DNA of 38,316 nt, from assembly GCA_900696665.1 (NCBI GenBank), contig CAADGY010000102.1:1-38316 (forward strand), written 5' to 3'. Position numbers and translations under genes: made by a program. Shown piece by piece: positions 8,383 through 17,360 of this stretch; position 1 is the stretch's first letter; the number at the start of each line of letters is the position of its first letter. A model generated the notes under the pieces. That model saw only the letters and a program-made list of their open reading frames with translations, was not told where the DNA came from and did no database searches. This DNA comes from an uncultured Acidobacteriota bacterium. GTDB lineage: Bacteria > Acidobacteriota > Terriglobia > Bryobacterales > Bryobacteraceae.

Positions 8383-11300
8383 ATGTCCCCGAACGTCATG
8401 TCTGTCCATCAGACCATCTCGGGCAGATACGAGATCCACAACAAACCGGTGGGACACGGCGGCATGGGTGTGGTTTACCGCGCCTATGATAACGTCACCA
8501 AGCGGTATGTGGCGCTGAAGACTATGCGCGGCATCGTGGAACCGGCCGCTCTCGACCTGTTCACGAAAGAGTGGAGCGCGCTGGCCAAACTGAGCCACCC
8601 CAACATCGTAGACATCCTCGATACCGGCCAATTCGAAGAAGAGGGACAACAGAAACCCTTCTTCGTTATGCCTTTGCTGCCCGGCGTTACGCTGGACCAC
8701 CTCATTCGAAACGCCAGCCAGCGCCTGACGGTCGAGCGAACCATCGAGATCATCTGCCAAACCTGCCGCGGGTTGCAGGCGGCCCACGAGCAGGGCGTGA
8801 TCCACCGGGACCTCAAGCCCAGCAACATCTTCGTAATGGAAGACGATGCCGTCAAGATCATTGATTTTGGCGTAGTCCATCTTACCGGCGCTCATTCGGT
8901 TACTGGCATCAAGGGCACACTCCAGTACATGGCGCCGGAACAGATTGCGATGAAGCCTGCTTCGCCCGCCTCGGACGTCTTCTCGCTGGGTGTGGTCTGT
9001 TACGAAGCGTTGACCGGCCGCAAGCCATTTGCCCGCGCTACGGACGCTGAGACGGCGGAAGCGATTCGCCACGACATTCCCCCGCCTGCCTCCGATATCA
9101 ATACGTCCGTCAGCCAGATCCTTGGCCGTGTCGTTCACAAAGCGATGGCCAAACAGCCGTGGCACCGTTTCTCGAGTGCCCGGGACTTCGCGGAAACTCT
9201 GCAGAAAGCGCTGGCCAATCAGCCCATCGAGAGGTTCGAACGGGCGCGTATCCAGCCGCGGATCGAACGATCGAAGCGCGCCTACGCCGAGGGCGACTAC
9301 CAGTTCGCGCTCGAAATCCTTACAGAGCTCGAAGCCGAGGGAAATATCGATCCGGACATGACGATGCTGCGCCTGCAGATTGAGCAGGCCGTTCGCCAGA
9401 AGTCGATCCGGCAGCTTCTGGCGAGCGCGCGAACGCGCTTCGAAGAGGAGGAGTTTCCGCTCGCCCTTTCCAAGATTCAGGAGATCCTGGATATCGATCC
9501 CGAGAACATGGATGCCCTGGCACTGCGGAGCGAAATCGAAAAGCAGCGCAGCGACCGCCAGATTGAAAACTGGTTCCGGCTTGTGAACCAGCACATCGAT
9601 CATCTTTCCTTCAGCCAGGCGCGGAAGGGGCTGCAGGAAATTCTGGCCATTCGCGCGAACGACGCGCGCGCGCTCGAATTACTGGCGGAAGTAGACCGGC
9701 GCGAGCAGGAATCCACCCGGATCCGCCAGGAAAAGGAACAGTTGTACCATGCCGCGCTCAGCTCCTACCAGCACGGCGAGGTCAGTTCGGCTCTGACCAA
9801 GCTCGAGCGGATTTTGGAGTTGAACCGGCTCTCACCGGATTTCGCGACTCCGGAACGCGACGCTCTTTACCAGAACCTGTATAACCAGATCCGGTCCGAG
9901 CGCGAAACCGCAAGGAACTCCTACGCCGAAGGTAAACGTCATCTCGCGGACCGGAATTTCGCCAAAGCCCTGGAGATTTGCGACGATTTTCTGCGCCGGT
10001 ATCCAAGCGATCCGATGTTTCAGGCGCTCAAGCTCGAAGTTGAAGAGCAGCAGCGGCAGGAGCGCTCCGCCTACATCGCGGACGTGGGACACCGGCTCGA
10101 TGCCGAGGCCAACCTCGACCGCCGCGTGAGCATCCTCAAAGAAGCGGTGGAGCGGTACCCCGACGAACCTCACCTACAGCAATCCCTGCGGCTCACCCGT
10201 GAGCGCAGGGACCTGGTGAACTCGATCGTTTCCCGCGCCCGCCAATACGAAGAGCGCAGCCAATTCAACGAAGCGCTCGGGCAATTGGACATCCTGCGAA
10301 ATATCTATGCCCAGTATCCGGGACTGGAGTTCGAAATCCAGCGGCTGGTGCGCCGCCGCGAAGATCAGGCCCGGCATGAAGCGAAAGCAAAATGGGTGGA
10401 GCAGATCGACCGCCAGATTGAACTGGGCGATTTTGGCCGCGCACACGAGCTTGCCCGCAGCGCGCTCGAAGAGTTCAACGATGACCGCGAGTTGGCCGGA
10501 CTGGAACGGATAGCGCAGCAGGGCGTCGAGCGCAGCGCCGAGGCGCGTGTCCTGCTGGAGCAAGGACGGAGGCTTTGTCTCGAACGCCAGTTTGCGGAAG
10601 GACTGCAGGCTTTCAGGAAGGCGTCCGGACTCAATCCACGCGACCCCATTATTCGCGCCTCCTTGCTGAACGCTCTGGTGGAGCAGGCGCGCTCCGTGCT
10701 GAACCACGATTGGCGCGCCGCGGAGCCCCTCGTTCAGGAGGCGCTCGAAATGGACCCGGCTAACGCCGTGGCGCAAAGTCTTCAATCGCTCATCGCAGAC
10801 TCAAGACGCCAGGAAGACGTCAACGACTGTATCTCACGAGCACGGGAGCTACAGGCGAACAATGACGTGAAAGCGGCCTTGTTCGTGGTGGAGAACGCAC
10901 TAGAGGCCTATCCGGGCGAAATGCGCTTGCTTCAGCTCCGGTCCACGCTGGGCAACCAACTCGTCGCGGCCACACCGCCCAGATTCACCGCGCCGCCCCA
11001 GCCTCCCGCGCCACCGGAACCTGAACCGGCAAAAGCGAATACTGCCCCGCCGGAACCGGTAGAGCGGAAGTTTGAAGAAGCGATCCTTGGAGCAACGCCG
11101 GAGCCGGTTCCAGCGCGTCAGGCGTCTGTCCCGGAACCGGTCCCGGTAAAATCAAAGCCGCCCCGTGCCGCCGATCCCTGGTGGCGCGTTCAATGGCGGC
11201 ACATCGCGGCCGGGAGCACGGAACTGATCCGCGGCCTGCCGGCAATTCACAAGGGTAGCCTTACGCCTCTTCAAATCGGCGTGGTGATCGCCATTCCGCT

Positions 11301-13227
11301 TATCCTTATTGCCGCTCTGACGGTTGCCGTTGCTGGACGCTGGCCGCGGCTGGGCTCCTCCATCCCGGCGGCCGGCCAACACTCCGTCATCCTCGAATCG
11401 AATATCAAGGGAACCAGATATTTCATCGATGGACGTGCGGTCGAATCGCTGCCGGTGAATCTGCCCGCGGGCACTCACCGTGTGGAAGCAGCCGCCGAAG
11501 GTTATCGAACAGCATCCGAGTCTATTAGGTTGGAACCTGGGGGACCGAGTCCCTACCAGATCCGCTTCGACCTGCAGCCGGAGCCGCTGAACCTCCGTCT
11601 TTTTTCCGACCTGAAGACCGCACGTGTTTCTTTTGACGACCAACCGGCGGGCGAGCTTCAAGAGGGCAGTTTCGTCACCGATGGTGTTTCGTACTCCGCG
11701 CACACGTTCAGGTTGCACGAGGGTTCCGGTGAACTTCTCACGGTGCAATTCCAAGCCCGGCCCGGCGAACTCCCACTGCTGTCGGCGCCGGTTTCCGTAA
11801 GGAATACACAGGCCGTGGTGGTCACGCAACTAGGTTCGCGCGCGAGAATCTACGCCACGCAACCGCTTCAGGTGGGCCGGACAACCGGCAGCCTCCAGAC
11901 CGTTCCCGGCGATGGCCTCGAACTGACCGGGCTCAGCTCCTCCACCAATACCATTCTGCTGACCGATGGAAAGGACTCCCGCCAGATTTCGGTCGAGATG
12001 TCCAACGCGCCGCTGGTCAGTGTCTGGCTCACGTCGGATCGAAATATTGGAACCGTTATCGTTGAATCGAATGTGCCCGACGCACAAGTGATTGTCGACG
12101 GGCGTCCCCGGACGAGGCCGTTGCGGGATGGAAGAGCGGTGCTGGCTCTCGAACCGGGCAGGCATTCGATCCGGCTGTCGAAAGAGGATTACGAAGACGT
12201 ACCGGAGCAAACCGTCGAAATCCGGAAAGGCGACAGCCAGAGGCTGGCGTTCGAACTCAAACCGGTTGTCCGCACTTCGTCACTGTCCATCGAGGGAGCA
12301 ACACCGGGCGCGGATGTACTACTGGACGGCGCCCGGATCGGCAGGACCGGCCCCGACGGCACATTTTCGCAGGCCGATATTACGCCCGGACGCCATACGA
12401 TTTCGCTCCGCCGGGAGAACTTCGAAGAGCGCCTCATCCAGGAAACGTTTACAGGCGGTGCGACAGTCACAATTTCCGGCGGCTCGGGCCAGTTGAGGGC
12501 GTTCGGTTCGGTGATGGCGAAGGTTAGTCCCCCTGACGCGACGATCACCTTGAAGCGGGAAGGCGATATGCAATCTCGTACGACCAAGAGCGGCCAGAGC
12601 ATCTCGTTGCCCGCGGGAAAATATCAGTTAAGCGCTCAATCCGCGGGGCATACCTCCCGTCTGGAAACGATTGCCATCGAACCCGGTAAACAGACAGCTA
12701 TCGATTGGGTGTTAGCTGCGACTCCCACCGAAGCAAAAGCGGCGCCGCCACCGAAGGAATCCGCCGGATACTTCGAGAACCCGTCGGCGTGGAAGAAGTA
12801 CGGCGAATGGTGGATGCGGGATCGCCCCGGCATGGCTTGGTTCGCTGTCAACCGCGGCTCTTTCCTGATCGATTTTCTGAAACAAAGTGGTCGTGTTCTG
12901 TTTGTGCGCACATCGAAACGTATCGAATGGGTAGTCGACTACAAAAACCAAGACAACCAGATCGCATACAGCCTGGATGGCAAGACCATCCACCGCAGAC
13001 AGCTTGTGGCGGGAAAGACGATCTCGGAAACCCGCCAGCCCGCGGCGGGATGCGATGGCGATATATGCCGCCTGGAGATTGAAATCACGCCGGCACACGT
13101 CGTCATACGGAGCGGCTCAGGAAAGTTCATCATCGACGATGTGAAACGTCCCGACCCCTCGGCAGCCCTCGGCAGATTCGGATTCAACGGCGAAGTAGTG
13201 TTGATCCCGAGACGTTACCAGCAATAG
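8383..13227 (+). CDS. Membrane Ser/Thr protein kinase with TPR-like repeats and PEGA domains
   Basis: Read from ATG 8383 the protein has 1614 residues. Residues about 12-275 are a complete Hanks-type kinase: Gly-loop GHGGMGVVYRA, ATP Lys46 (VALK), catalytic HRDLKPSN (Asp143), DFG Asp161 and MAPEQ. Residues about 290-860 are helical TPR-like repeats. About 865-930 is Pro/Glu-rich. A transmembrane helix lies near 963-985 (LQIGVVIAIPLILIAALTVA). Outside are at least three, probably four, PEGA repeats (about 995-1050, 1222-1290, 1292-1350, 1372-1440), with patterns such as VIVDGRPRTRPL and LEPGRHSIRLSKEDY. The last ~150 residues resemble a concanavalin/LamG-like sandwich. It probably senses an envelope ligand and signals inward. 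ATG 8398 is an alternative start. Confidence 0.9.
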   Translation: MSPNVMSVHQTISGRYEIHNKPVGHGGMGVVYRAYDNVTKRYVALKTMRGIVEPAALDLFTKEWSALAKLSHPNIVDILDTGQFEEEGQQKPFFVMPLLPGVTLDHLIRNASQRLTVERTIEIICQTCRGLQAAHEQGVIHRDLKPSNIFVMEDDAVKIIDFGVVHLTGAHSVTGIKGTLQYMAPEQIAMKPASPASDVFSLGVVCYEALTGRKPFARATDAETAEAIRHDIPPPASDINTSVSQILGRVVHKAMAKQPWHRFSSARDFAETLQKALANQPIERFERARIQPRIERSKRAYAEGDYQFALEILTELEAEGNIDPDMTMLRLQIEQAVRQKSIRQLLASARTRFEEEEFPLALSKIQEILDIDPENMDALALRSEIEKQRSDRQIENWFRLVNQHIDHLSFSQARKGLQEILAIRANDARALELLAEVDRREQESTRIRQEKEQLYHAALSSYQHGEVSSALTKLERILELNRLSPDFATPERDALYQNLYNQIRSERETARNSYAEGKRHLADRNFAKALEICDDFLRRYPSDPMFQALKLEVEEQQRQERSAYIADVGHRLDAEANLDRRVSILKEAVERYPDEPHLQQSLRLTRERRDLVNSIVSRARQYEERSQFNEALGQLDILRNIYAQYPGLEFEIQRLVRRREDQARHEAKAKWVEQIDRQIELGDFGRAHELARSALEEFNDDRELAGLERIAQQGVERSAEARVLLEQGRRLCLERQFAEGLQAFRKASGLNPRDPIIRASLLNALVEQARSVLNHDWRAAEPLVQEALEMDPANAVAQSLQSLIADSRRQEDVNDCISRARELQANNDVKAALFVVENALEAYPGEMRLLQLRSTLGNQLVAATPPRFTAPPQPPAPPEPEPAKANTAPPEPVERKFEEAILGATPEPVPARQASVPEPVPVKSKPPRAADPWWRVQWRHIAAGSTELIRGLPAIHKGSLTPLQIGVVIAIPLILIAALTVAVAGRWPRLGSSIPAAGQHSVILESNIKGTRYFIDGRAVESLPVNLPAGTHRVEAAAEGYRTASESIRLEPGGPSPYQIRFDLQPEPLNLRLFSDLKTARVSFDDQPAGELQEGSFVTDGVSYSAHTFRLHEGSGELLTVQFQARPGELPLLSAPVSVRNTQAVVVTQLGSRARIYATQPLQVGRTTGSLQTVPGDGLELTGLSSSTNTILLTDGKDSRQISVEMSNAPLVSVWLTSDRNIGTVIVESNVPDAQVIVDGRPRTRPLRDGRAVLALEPGRHSIRLSKEDYEDVPEQTVEIRKGDSQRLAFELKPVVRTSSLSIEGATPGADVLLDGARIGRTGPDGTFSQADITPGRHTISLRRENFEERLIQETFTGGATVTISGGSGQLRAFGSVMAKVSPPDATITLKREGDMQSRTTKSGQSISLPAGKYQLSAQSAGHTSRLETIAIEPGKQTAIDWVLAATPTEAKAAPPPKESAGYFENPSAWKKYGEWWMRDRPGMAWFAVNRGSFLIDFLKQSGRVLFVRTSKRIEWVVDYKNQDNQIAYSLDGKTIHRRQLVAGKTISETRQPAAGCDGDICRLEIEITPAHVVIRSGSGKFIIDDVKRPDPSAALGRFGFNGEVVLIPRRYQQ

Positions 13228-13241
13228 TTCCGGCTCCGGTT

Positions 13242-13466
13242 CCGGATGGTGGTGGGGAACACCGTTTGAAATGCCATGCTGCCCGCAAGCCCAATGAATT
13301 GCAGGGTAACAGCTGGACAACAGGGGTGCTCAAGGGCGCAACGTTTGCGGGAACACCGAACCGTTCAGAAAATCCTGTTTCGGAGCGTGACGGTCACTGA
13401 GTGGAGGGACGATAGCATCCCGCCCGAAATAGTGGTGGGAATACCGTTCGAAATGCTATCGTAGCC
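13242..13466. repeat. Pair of imperfect ~40-bp direct repeats in an intergenic region
   Basis: The stretch 13242-13283 and the stretch 13424-13466 share the pattern GTGGTGGG(G)AA(C/T)ACCGTT(T/C)GAAATGC followed by a CT-rich end. A weaker, interrupted third version (GGGAACACCG then GTTCAGAAAAT) lies near 13350-13374. Between them are a GTGACGGTCAC near-palindrome and an inverted pair CGATAGCAT / ATGCTATCG. The 241-nt gap has no convincing gene. The second copy runs into the likely promoter of the SIS operon, so these may be operator sites or relics of a small duplicated element. Confidence 0.5.
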
Positions 13467-13469
13467 GTT
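13455..13469 (+). promoter_or_regulatory. Candidate extended -10 promoter of the SIS operon
   Basis: TGCTATCGT resembles an extended -10 box (TATCGT at 13457-13462) and ends only 6 nt before the TTG start codon. No Shine-Dalgarno sequence precedes the gene, so a leaderless or nearly leaderless transcript is possible. This is a pattern match only. Confidence 0.3.
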
Positions 13470-14239
13470 TGAACGCAGCACTTCGATACTTCGAGATCAC
13501 AGCCGGACTCCTACAGAAAATCCGTGAGACACAGCTCGACGCCATCGAGCGCGCTTCCCAGGTTTGTGCCGGCTCCATCGCAAACGGCGGATTGGTTTTC
13601 CTGTTCGGCAACGGCCACTCGCGGATGATGTGCGAGGAGATGACGCCGCGGCAGGGCTGCTTCCCCGGATTCGTCGCGCTGGTCGAGCTCTCGCTTTCCA
13701 ACCATGCCTCCATCGTGGGATCAAACGGCCTGCGCGCGCCGCTTTATCTCGAAAAATATGAAGGCTACGCCGAAGAAATTCTGAAAGGCTTTCGATTCGG
13801 TCCGCACGATGCTTTCCTCATCATCTCCACCAGCGGGCTCAGGCCCGTTATTGTGGAAATGGCGGCGGGTGTGAAGGCGCGCGGCTTGCCCGTCATCGCG
13901 CTCGTTTCCCGTCAGCACTCCGATACCGCGCCGCCGGGACATTCGTCCGGCAAGAAGCTTGCGGATCTCGCCGATATCGTGATCGACAATCAATGCCCGC
14001 CCGGTGACTGCGTGGTGGAGTTGGAGGGGCTGGACTGGCGCACGGGACCGGCATCCACCGTAACCGGCGCGATGATAATCAACATGCTTCGCTGCCGTAC
14101 CGCCGAATTGCTGGTAGAGCGCGGTCACAAACCCGAGCTTCTTCCCAGCCACCAGTTCGTCGGCAATACAAGCGCGGACGAGCAACTGGAGCGCTTCTAC
14201 GAGGCCTACCGGAAAAGCCTCGCTCATTTGTACAAATGA
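13469..14239 (+). CDS. SIS-domain sugar-phosphate-binding protein (UPF0309-like)
   Basis: A 256-residue protein starting at TTG 13469; no ATG or GTG fits because the nearby ATG 13453 is out of frame and soon stops. A single SIS fold is seen: an N-terminal helix (LRYFEITAGLLQKIRETQ), GGLVFLFGNGHSRMMCEEM, the phosphate-binding serine turn DAFLIISTSGLRPVIVEMA, and VIALVSRQHSD. This pattern matches the UPF0309 family, related to N-acetylmuramic acid 6-phosphate etherases and phosphosugar isomerases. The substrate is unknown. Its stop overlaps the SDR start as ATGA, so it heads a translationally coupled three-gene operon. The weak start and absent ribosome site suggest low or leaderless expression. 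Confidence 0.85.
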   Translation: MNAALRYFEITAGLLQKIRETQLDAIERASQVCAGSIANGGLVFLFGNGHSRMMCEEMTPRQGCFPGFVALVELSLSNHASIVGSNGLRAPLYLEKYEGYAEEILKGFRFGPHDAFLIISTSGLRPVIVEMAAGVKARGLPVIALVSRQHSDTAPPGHSSGKKLADLADIVIDNQCPPGDCVVELEGLDWRTGPASTVTGAMIINMLRCRTAELLVERGHKPELLPSHQFVGNTSADEQLERFYEAYRKSLAHLYK

Positions 14240-15015
14240 AGCTGGCCGGAAAGGTCTGCCTCATCACCGGGTCGACCGGCATCGCCGCGGCTACCGCCCG
14301 GCTGTCGGTGGAGGAAGGCGCGCGCGTTTTCCTCGCCGGTATCGATGAAACTTCCTGCCGGAGCCTGTCAGGCGAAATCGGGGGCGCCTATCACGTTGCG
14401 GATCTCACGATACCGGCGGCCGCCGATGAAGCGGTCGGGCGTTGCCTCGAGTGCTTCGGCCGGCTAGATGCCCTCTACAACGTCGCGGGCATCAGTGGGC
14501 GCCGCTTCGGCGACGGACCCCTGCATGAATGTACGGAGGAGGGCTGGGACGTAACTCTTGCCGGCAATCTCAAGACGACGTTTCTGGTCTCGCGTGCCGC
14601 TCTCCGGTATTTCCTCAAGGCCGAACCCGCCCCCTCCGGTGTGCGTGGCGCCATTCTGAACATGACCAGCGTTCTGGCGTTTTCCCCCGAGCCCCGCCAT
14701 TTCGCCGCGCACGCCTACGCCGCCAGCAAAGGCGCCATCGTCTCGCTGACAAAGGCCATGGCTGCCTACTACGCAGGCCGCCAGATCCGGGTCAACGCCA
14801 TCGCCCCGGGACTGGTGCGCACACCCATGAGCAAGCGTGCCCAGGAAAATCCGGGAATCCTGCAATACTTGGAAACCAAGCAGCCGCTCGCCGGAGGAAT
14901 TCTCGATGTCGAAGATGTCGCCAAGGCATCCGTCTTTCTATTGAGTGACGAGTCCAGGCGCATCACCGGCGAGATCGTGACCGTAGACGGCGGCTGGCAT
15001 GTGAGTTCAATATGA
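14236..15015 (+). CDS. Short-chain dehydrogenase/reductase (SDR family)
   Basis: A 259-residue classical SDR, NAD(P)H-linked and acting on an unknown alcohol or ketone. Seen are the cofactor motif ITGSTGIAAATA (10-21), NVAG (82-85), Asn111, Ser145 (NMTSVLA) and the catalytic Y161-AAS-K165, ending with GEIVTVDGGWHVSSI. The nucleotide motif is one residue shorter than the usual TGxxxGIG and lacks the final glycine, which could change cofactor preference. It overlaps the upstream SIS gene by 4 nt and the downstream MetE-like gene by 4 nt. The three products probably act on one pathway, with this enzyme as its redox step. Confidence 0.92.
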   Translation: MKLAGKVCLITGSTGIAAATARLSVEEGARVFLAGIDETSCRSLSGEIGGAYHVADLTIPAAADEAVGRCLECFGRLDALYNVAGISGRRFGDGPLHECTEEGWDVTLAGNLKTTFLVSRAALRYFLKAEPAPSGVRGAILNMTSVLAFSPEPRHFAAHAYAASKGAIVSLTKAMAAYYAGRQIRVNAIAPGLVRTPMSKRAQENPGILQYLETKQPLAGGILDVEDVAKASVFLLSDESRRITGEIVTVDGGWHVSSI

Positions 15016-16046
15016 AAGGTCACCCTCTTCGCACCACCGTCATCGGCAGCTACCCATTTCCCGGCTGGCTGGAATTCGCCGCCGCTCATCTCGAGCGTTT
15101 CGGGCCGGCGGACCTGGCCGAAATGCAGAAAGACGCGGTGATTGCGGCAGTGCACGACCAGCTCGCCGCGGGTCTCGACGTCATCACGGATGGCGAGCAG
15201 ACCCGGCTCGATTTCAACCTGTCTTTCTACGGCTATCTCGAGGGAATCGATCTCGAAGCCGCGCCGGAGCGCCGCTTCGGTCCGCCCGCACACGACCAGC
15301 GGGGTAAACACCGGCTCACCGGAGAACTCAAAGCTCCGCGCGGACTGGGTGTCGTCGCCGAATACCAGCGTCTGCTCGATGCCGCGCCTCCAGGACCCGT
15401 ACTGAAGGTGAGCATACCCGGCCCGTATACTCTCAGTGGACGCATTCAGCCGGGTGGACCCTACAAGGACCGCTGGGCCGTCACAGAGGCGCTGCTTCCT
15501 ATCGTCCGGAAAGAACTCGAGGCGATCGTGGCGGCGGGTTGCCGCGAAATCACGGTCGACGAGCCGTCGATGAGCTGCTATGCGTATCGAGAAGACCCGT
15601 TCCGGTTTGTCGGCATTTTCGAGCGGACGGTCGAATCCGTCAGAGGCAAGTGCCGCCTGTCCACGCACCTGTGCTTTGGCAATTACAAGGCGCGTGCGGT
15701 GGGGCCGCGCCGCTACGCGCCGATGTTCCCGGCATTTTTCAACTTACCTGTCGATGAGATACACCTGGAGATGGCGAGCCGCGAATTCGCCGAGATCGGG
15801 ATGATAGCGGAAATCGCAAAGCGCTGCGATGTGGCCGTTGGCATTGTGGACGTGAAGAGCTATTACATCGAACCGCCAGAAGAGATCGCCGCGCGCGTGC
15901 GCCTGTGCCTGAAGCACGCCCCGGCGGACAGGCTGTCGTTTGCACCTGATTGCGGCCTCAGCCAGACCGCCCGGTGGGCGGCTTTCGCCAAGCTCCGCAA
16001 CATGGTGGAAGGCGTCCGGCTGGTTCGTTTGGAACAGGGCGTGTAA
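15012..16046 (+). CDS. MetE C-terminal-domain-like zinc methyltransferase
   Basis: A 344-residue protein with a single (beta/alpha)8 domain like the catalytic half of cobalamin-independent methionine synthase. It begins TTVIGSYPFPGWL. The predicted zinc ligands are all present: His219 and Cys221 (STHLCFGN), Glu253 (EIHLEMASRE) and Cys314 (APDCGLSQ). VDEPSMSC (182-189) matches the conserved substrate-side acidic loop. Full MetE has about 750 residues and a folate-binding N-terminal half that is absent here. Short relatives include archaeal core methionine synthases and enzymes acting on other thiols or methyl donors, so the acceptor and donor are uncertain. It is the last gene of the SIS-SDR operon, ending 6 nt from a convergent gene. 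Confidence 0.85.
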   Translation: MKGHPLRTTVIGSYPFPGWLEFAAAHLERFGPADLAEMQKDAVIAAVHDQLAAGLDVITDGEQTRLDFNLSFYGYLEGIDLEAAPERRFGPPAHDQRGKHRLTGELKAPRGLGVVAEYQRLLDAAPPGPVLKVSIPGPYTLSGRIQPGGPYKDRWAVTEALLPIVRKELEAIVAAGCREITVDEPSMSCYAYREDPFRFVGIFERTVESVRGKCRLSTHLCFGNYKARAVGPRRYAPMFPAFFNLPVDEIHLEMASREFAEIGMIAEIAKRCDVAVGIVDVKSYYIEPPEEIAARVRLCLKHAPADRLSFAPDCGLSQTARWAAFAKLRNMVEGVRLVRLEQGV

Positions 16047-16052
16047 AGCGCC

Positions 16053-17360
16053 TCACGGCTTTGGCGGCGGAACGATAAATTCGATATCCCGCACGCCGTA
16101 GTCCGGAGGCAACTGCCTGTAGTCCGTTGCGGCGCGTCCGCTCCAGTCCCAGGCTACCCGCCCGCCTTTCAATGTCATCTCGCAGTGGAGGCGTTGCCGG
16201 CCTTCCAACCGGCCATCGCTCGCATCCACATATCCGAAGTTACCATCGAGTAAACTCCAAACCGCCACGTCCGCAGGGGACCCGGAAGTAAGATGCCCCA
16301 CCTCGGGATGATGAATCATTTGCGCCGGATTCCATGTCGAGCGCAGCACAACTTCTTTCAGCGGCATGCCCATCACCAGAAACTTCGACATGGTGGTCGG
16401 CATGTCCATCATGCCTGCGTTCATACTGCCCGTGTGCAGGTCGGTTGAAATCGAATCCGGATAAAATCCGTTCTTGACGGCGGGAACCGCGTTGCGGAAC
16501 ACGAGACTGCCTCCTCCGTGCCCCACGTCAAACTTCACACCGCGCTTCCGCGCCTCATAGAGATAGCTGTAAACCTTGCCGCTGTCATTGATCCAGGGCA
16601 CCGGCCCGCGGAAGGCATGCGTGCTGATGTCGCCGGGCCGGAGCTTTTCCGTCACCAGTTGCCAGTACGGCCGTTCCTTCAGGAAGTAACCGAAATCCAC
16701 CATGACGGGTATCCCGGCCGACTCTCCCGCCTGCACCGCGCGCTCCACCGAAACCCATTCGGGCCCCTGGTAGTGTGCGGCCTTTACTCCCACGACGACG
16801 TCCTTATGCTTGCGGGCCAGCCGCGCCACTTCATCGGGGCGCATCTCGGTTGGATGTTGCTCCACGATGTCGGTCAGCATCCCGAACCCGGCGATGTTGA
16901 TCATGGCGAATACCCGCGTCCTGGCGCGATCGATGACGGTATGCCGGAAAGTCTCGAAATTGCGCCAGCCAGAGCTGCCCGCGTCCACCATTGTCGTAAC
17001 GCCCGTGCGGAAGCTGAAATCGTCCGGGCGGATGCTGTTGTCACCAGCCCAGGCGCCGGGTATGCCCGTTGTGGTGAATAGATGAACGTGAATATCCACC
17101 AGGCCCGGTGTCACGTAGAGTCCGTTCACCTGAATTGTTTTTTTGGCCCTGGTGGCTTCGATGGACGGCTCAATCGCGGCGATTTTTCCGTCGCGAATCG
17201 CGACATCGGCCAGTGCATCGAGGTTGTTCTTTGGATCGATAACGTGGCCGCCCTTCAGCAGCAAGTCGTAATTTGTTTGTGCGTAAGCCATAGAGACGGC
17301 CGCAAGGAACAGCAGCAAGCGCTTCATCCAAATCATTGTAGAACGGCGGCGAAGTCCCAT
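16053..17360 (-). CDS. Exported amidohydrolase (dihydroorotase/deacetylase-like)
   Basis: A 435-residue metal-dependent hydrolase. The N-terminus carries a signal peptide (MKRLLLFLAAVSMAYAQ), followed by YDLLLKGGHVIDPKNNLDAL, the metal-binding VDIHVHLF (HxH), VGVKAAHYQG with the likely bridging Lys, DISTHAFRG, DVGHGGGS and the catalytic-Asp segment SISTDLHTGSM. This arrangement fits the amidohydrolase/deacetylase group close to dihydroorotase-like proteins. Substrate is unknown. The start ATG 17360 shares a base with the TGA of the upstream enolase-like gene (TGATG), favouring coupled translation; ATG 17336 and ATG 17327 would give a more usual signal peptide length. The two products probably work on the same compound outside the cytoplasm. 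Confidence 0.85.
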   Translation of the reverse strand: MGLRRRSTMIWMKRLLLFLAAVSMAYAQTNYDLLLKGGHVIDPKNNLDALADVAIRDGKIAAIEPSIEATRAKKTIQVNGLYVTPGLVDIHVHLFTTTGIPGAWAGDNSIRPDDFSFRTGVTTMVDAGSSGWRNFETFRHTVIDRARTRVFAMINIAGFGMLTDIVEQHPTEMRPDEVARLARKHKDVVVGVKAAHYQGPEWVSVERAVQAGESAGIPVMVDFGYFLKERPYWQLVTEKLRPGDISTHAFRGPVPWINDSGKVYSYLYEARKRGVKFDVGHGGGSLVFRNAVPAVKNGFYPDSISTDLHTGSMNAGMMDMPTTMSKFLVMGMPLKEVVLRSTWNPAQMIHHPEVGHLTSGSPADVAVWSLLDGNFGYVDASDGRLEGRQRLHCEMTLKGGRVAWDWSGRAATDYRQLPPDYGVRDIEFIVPPPKP

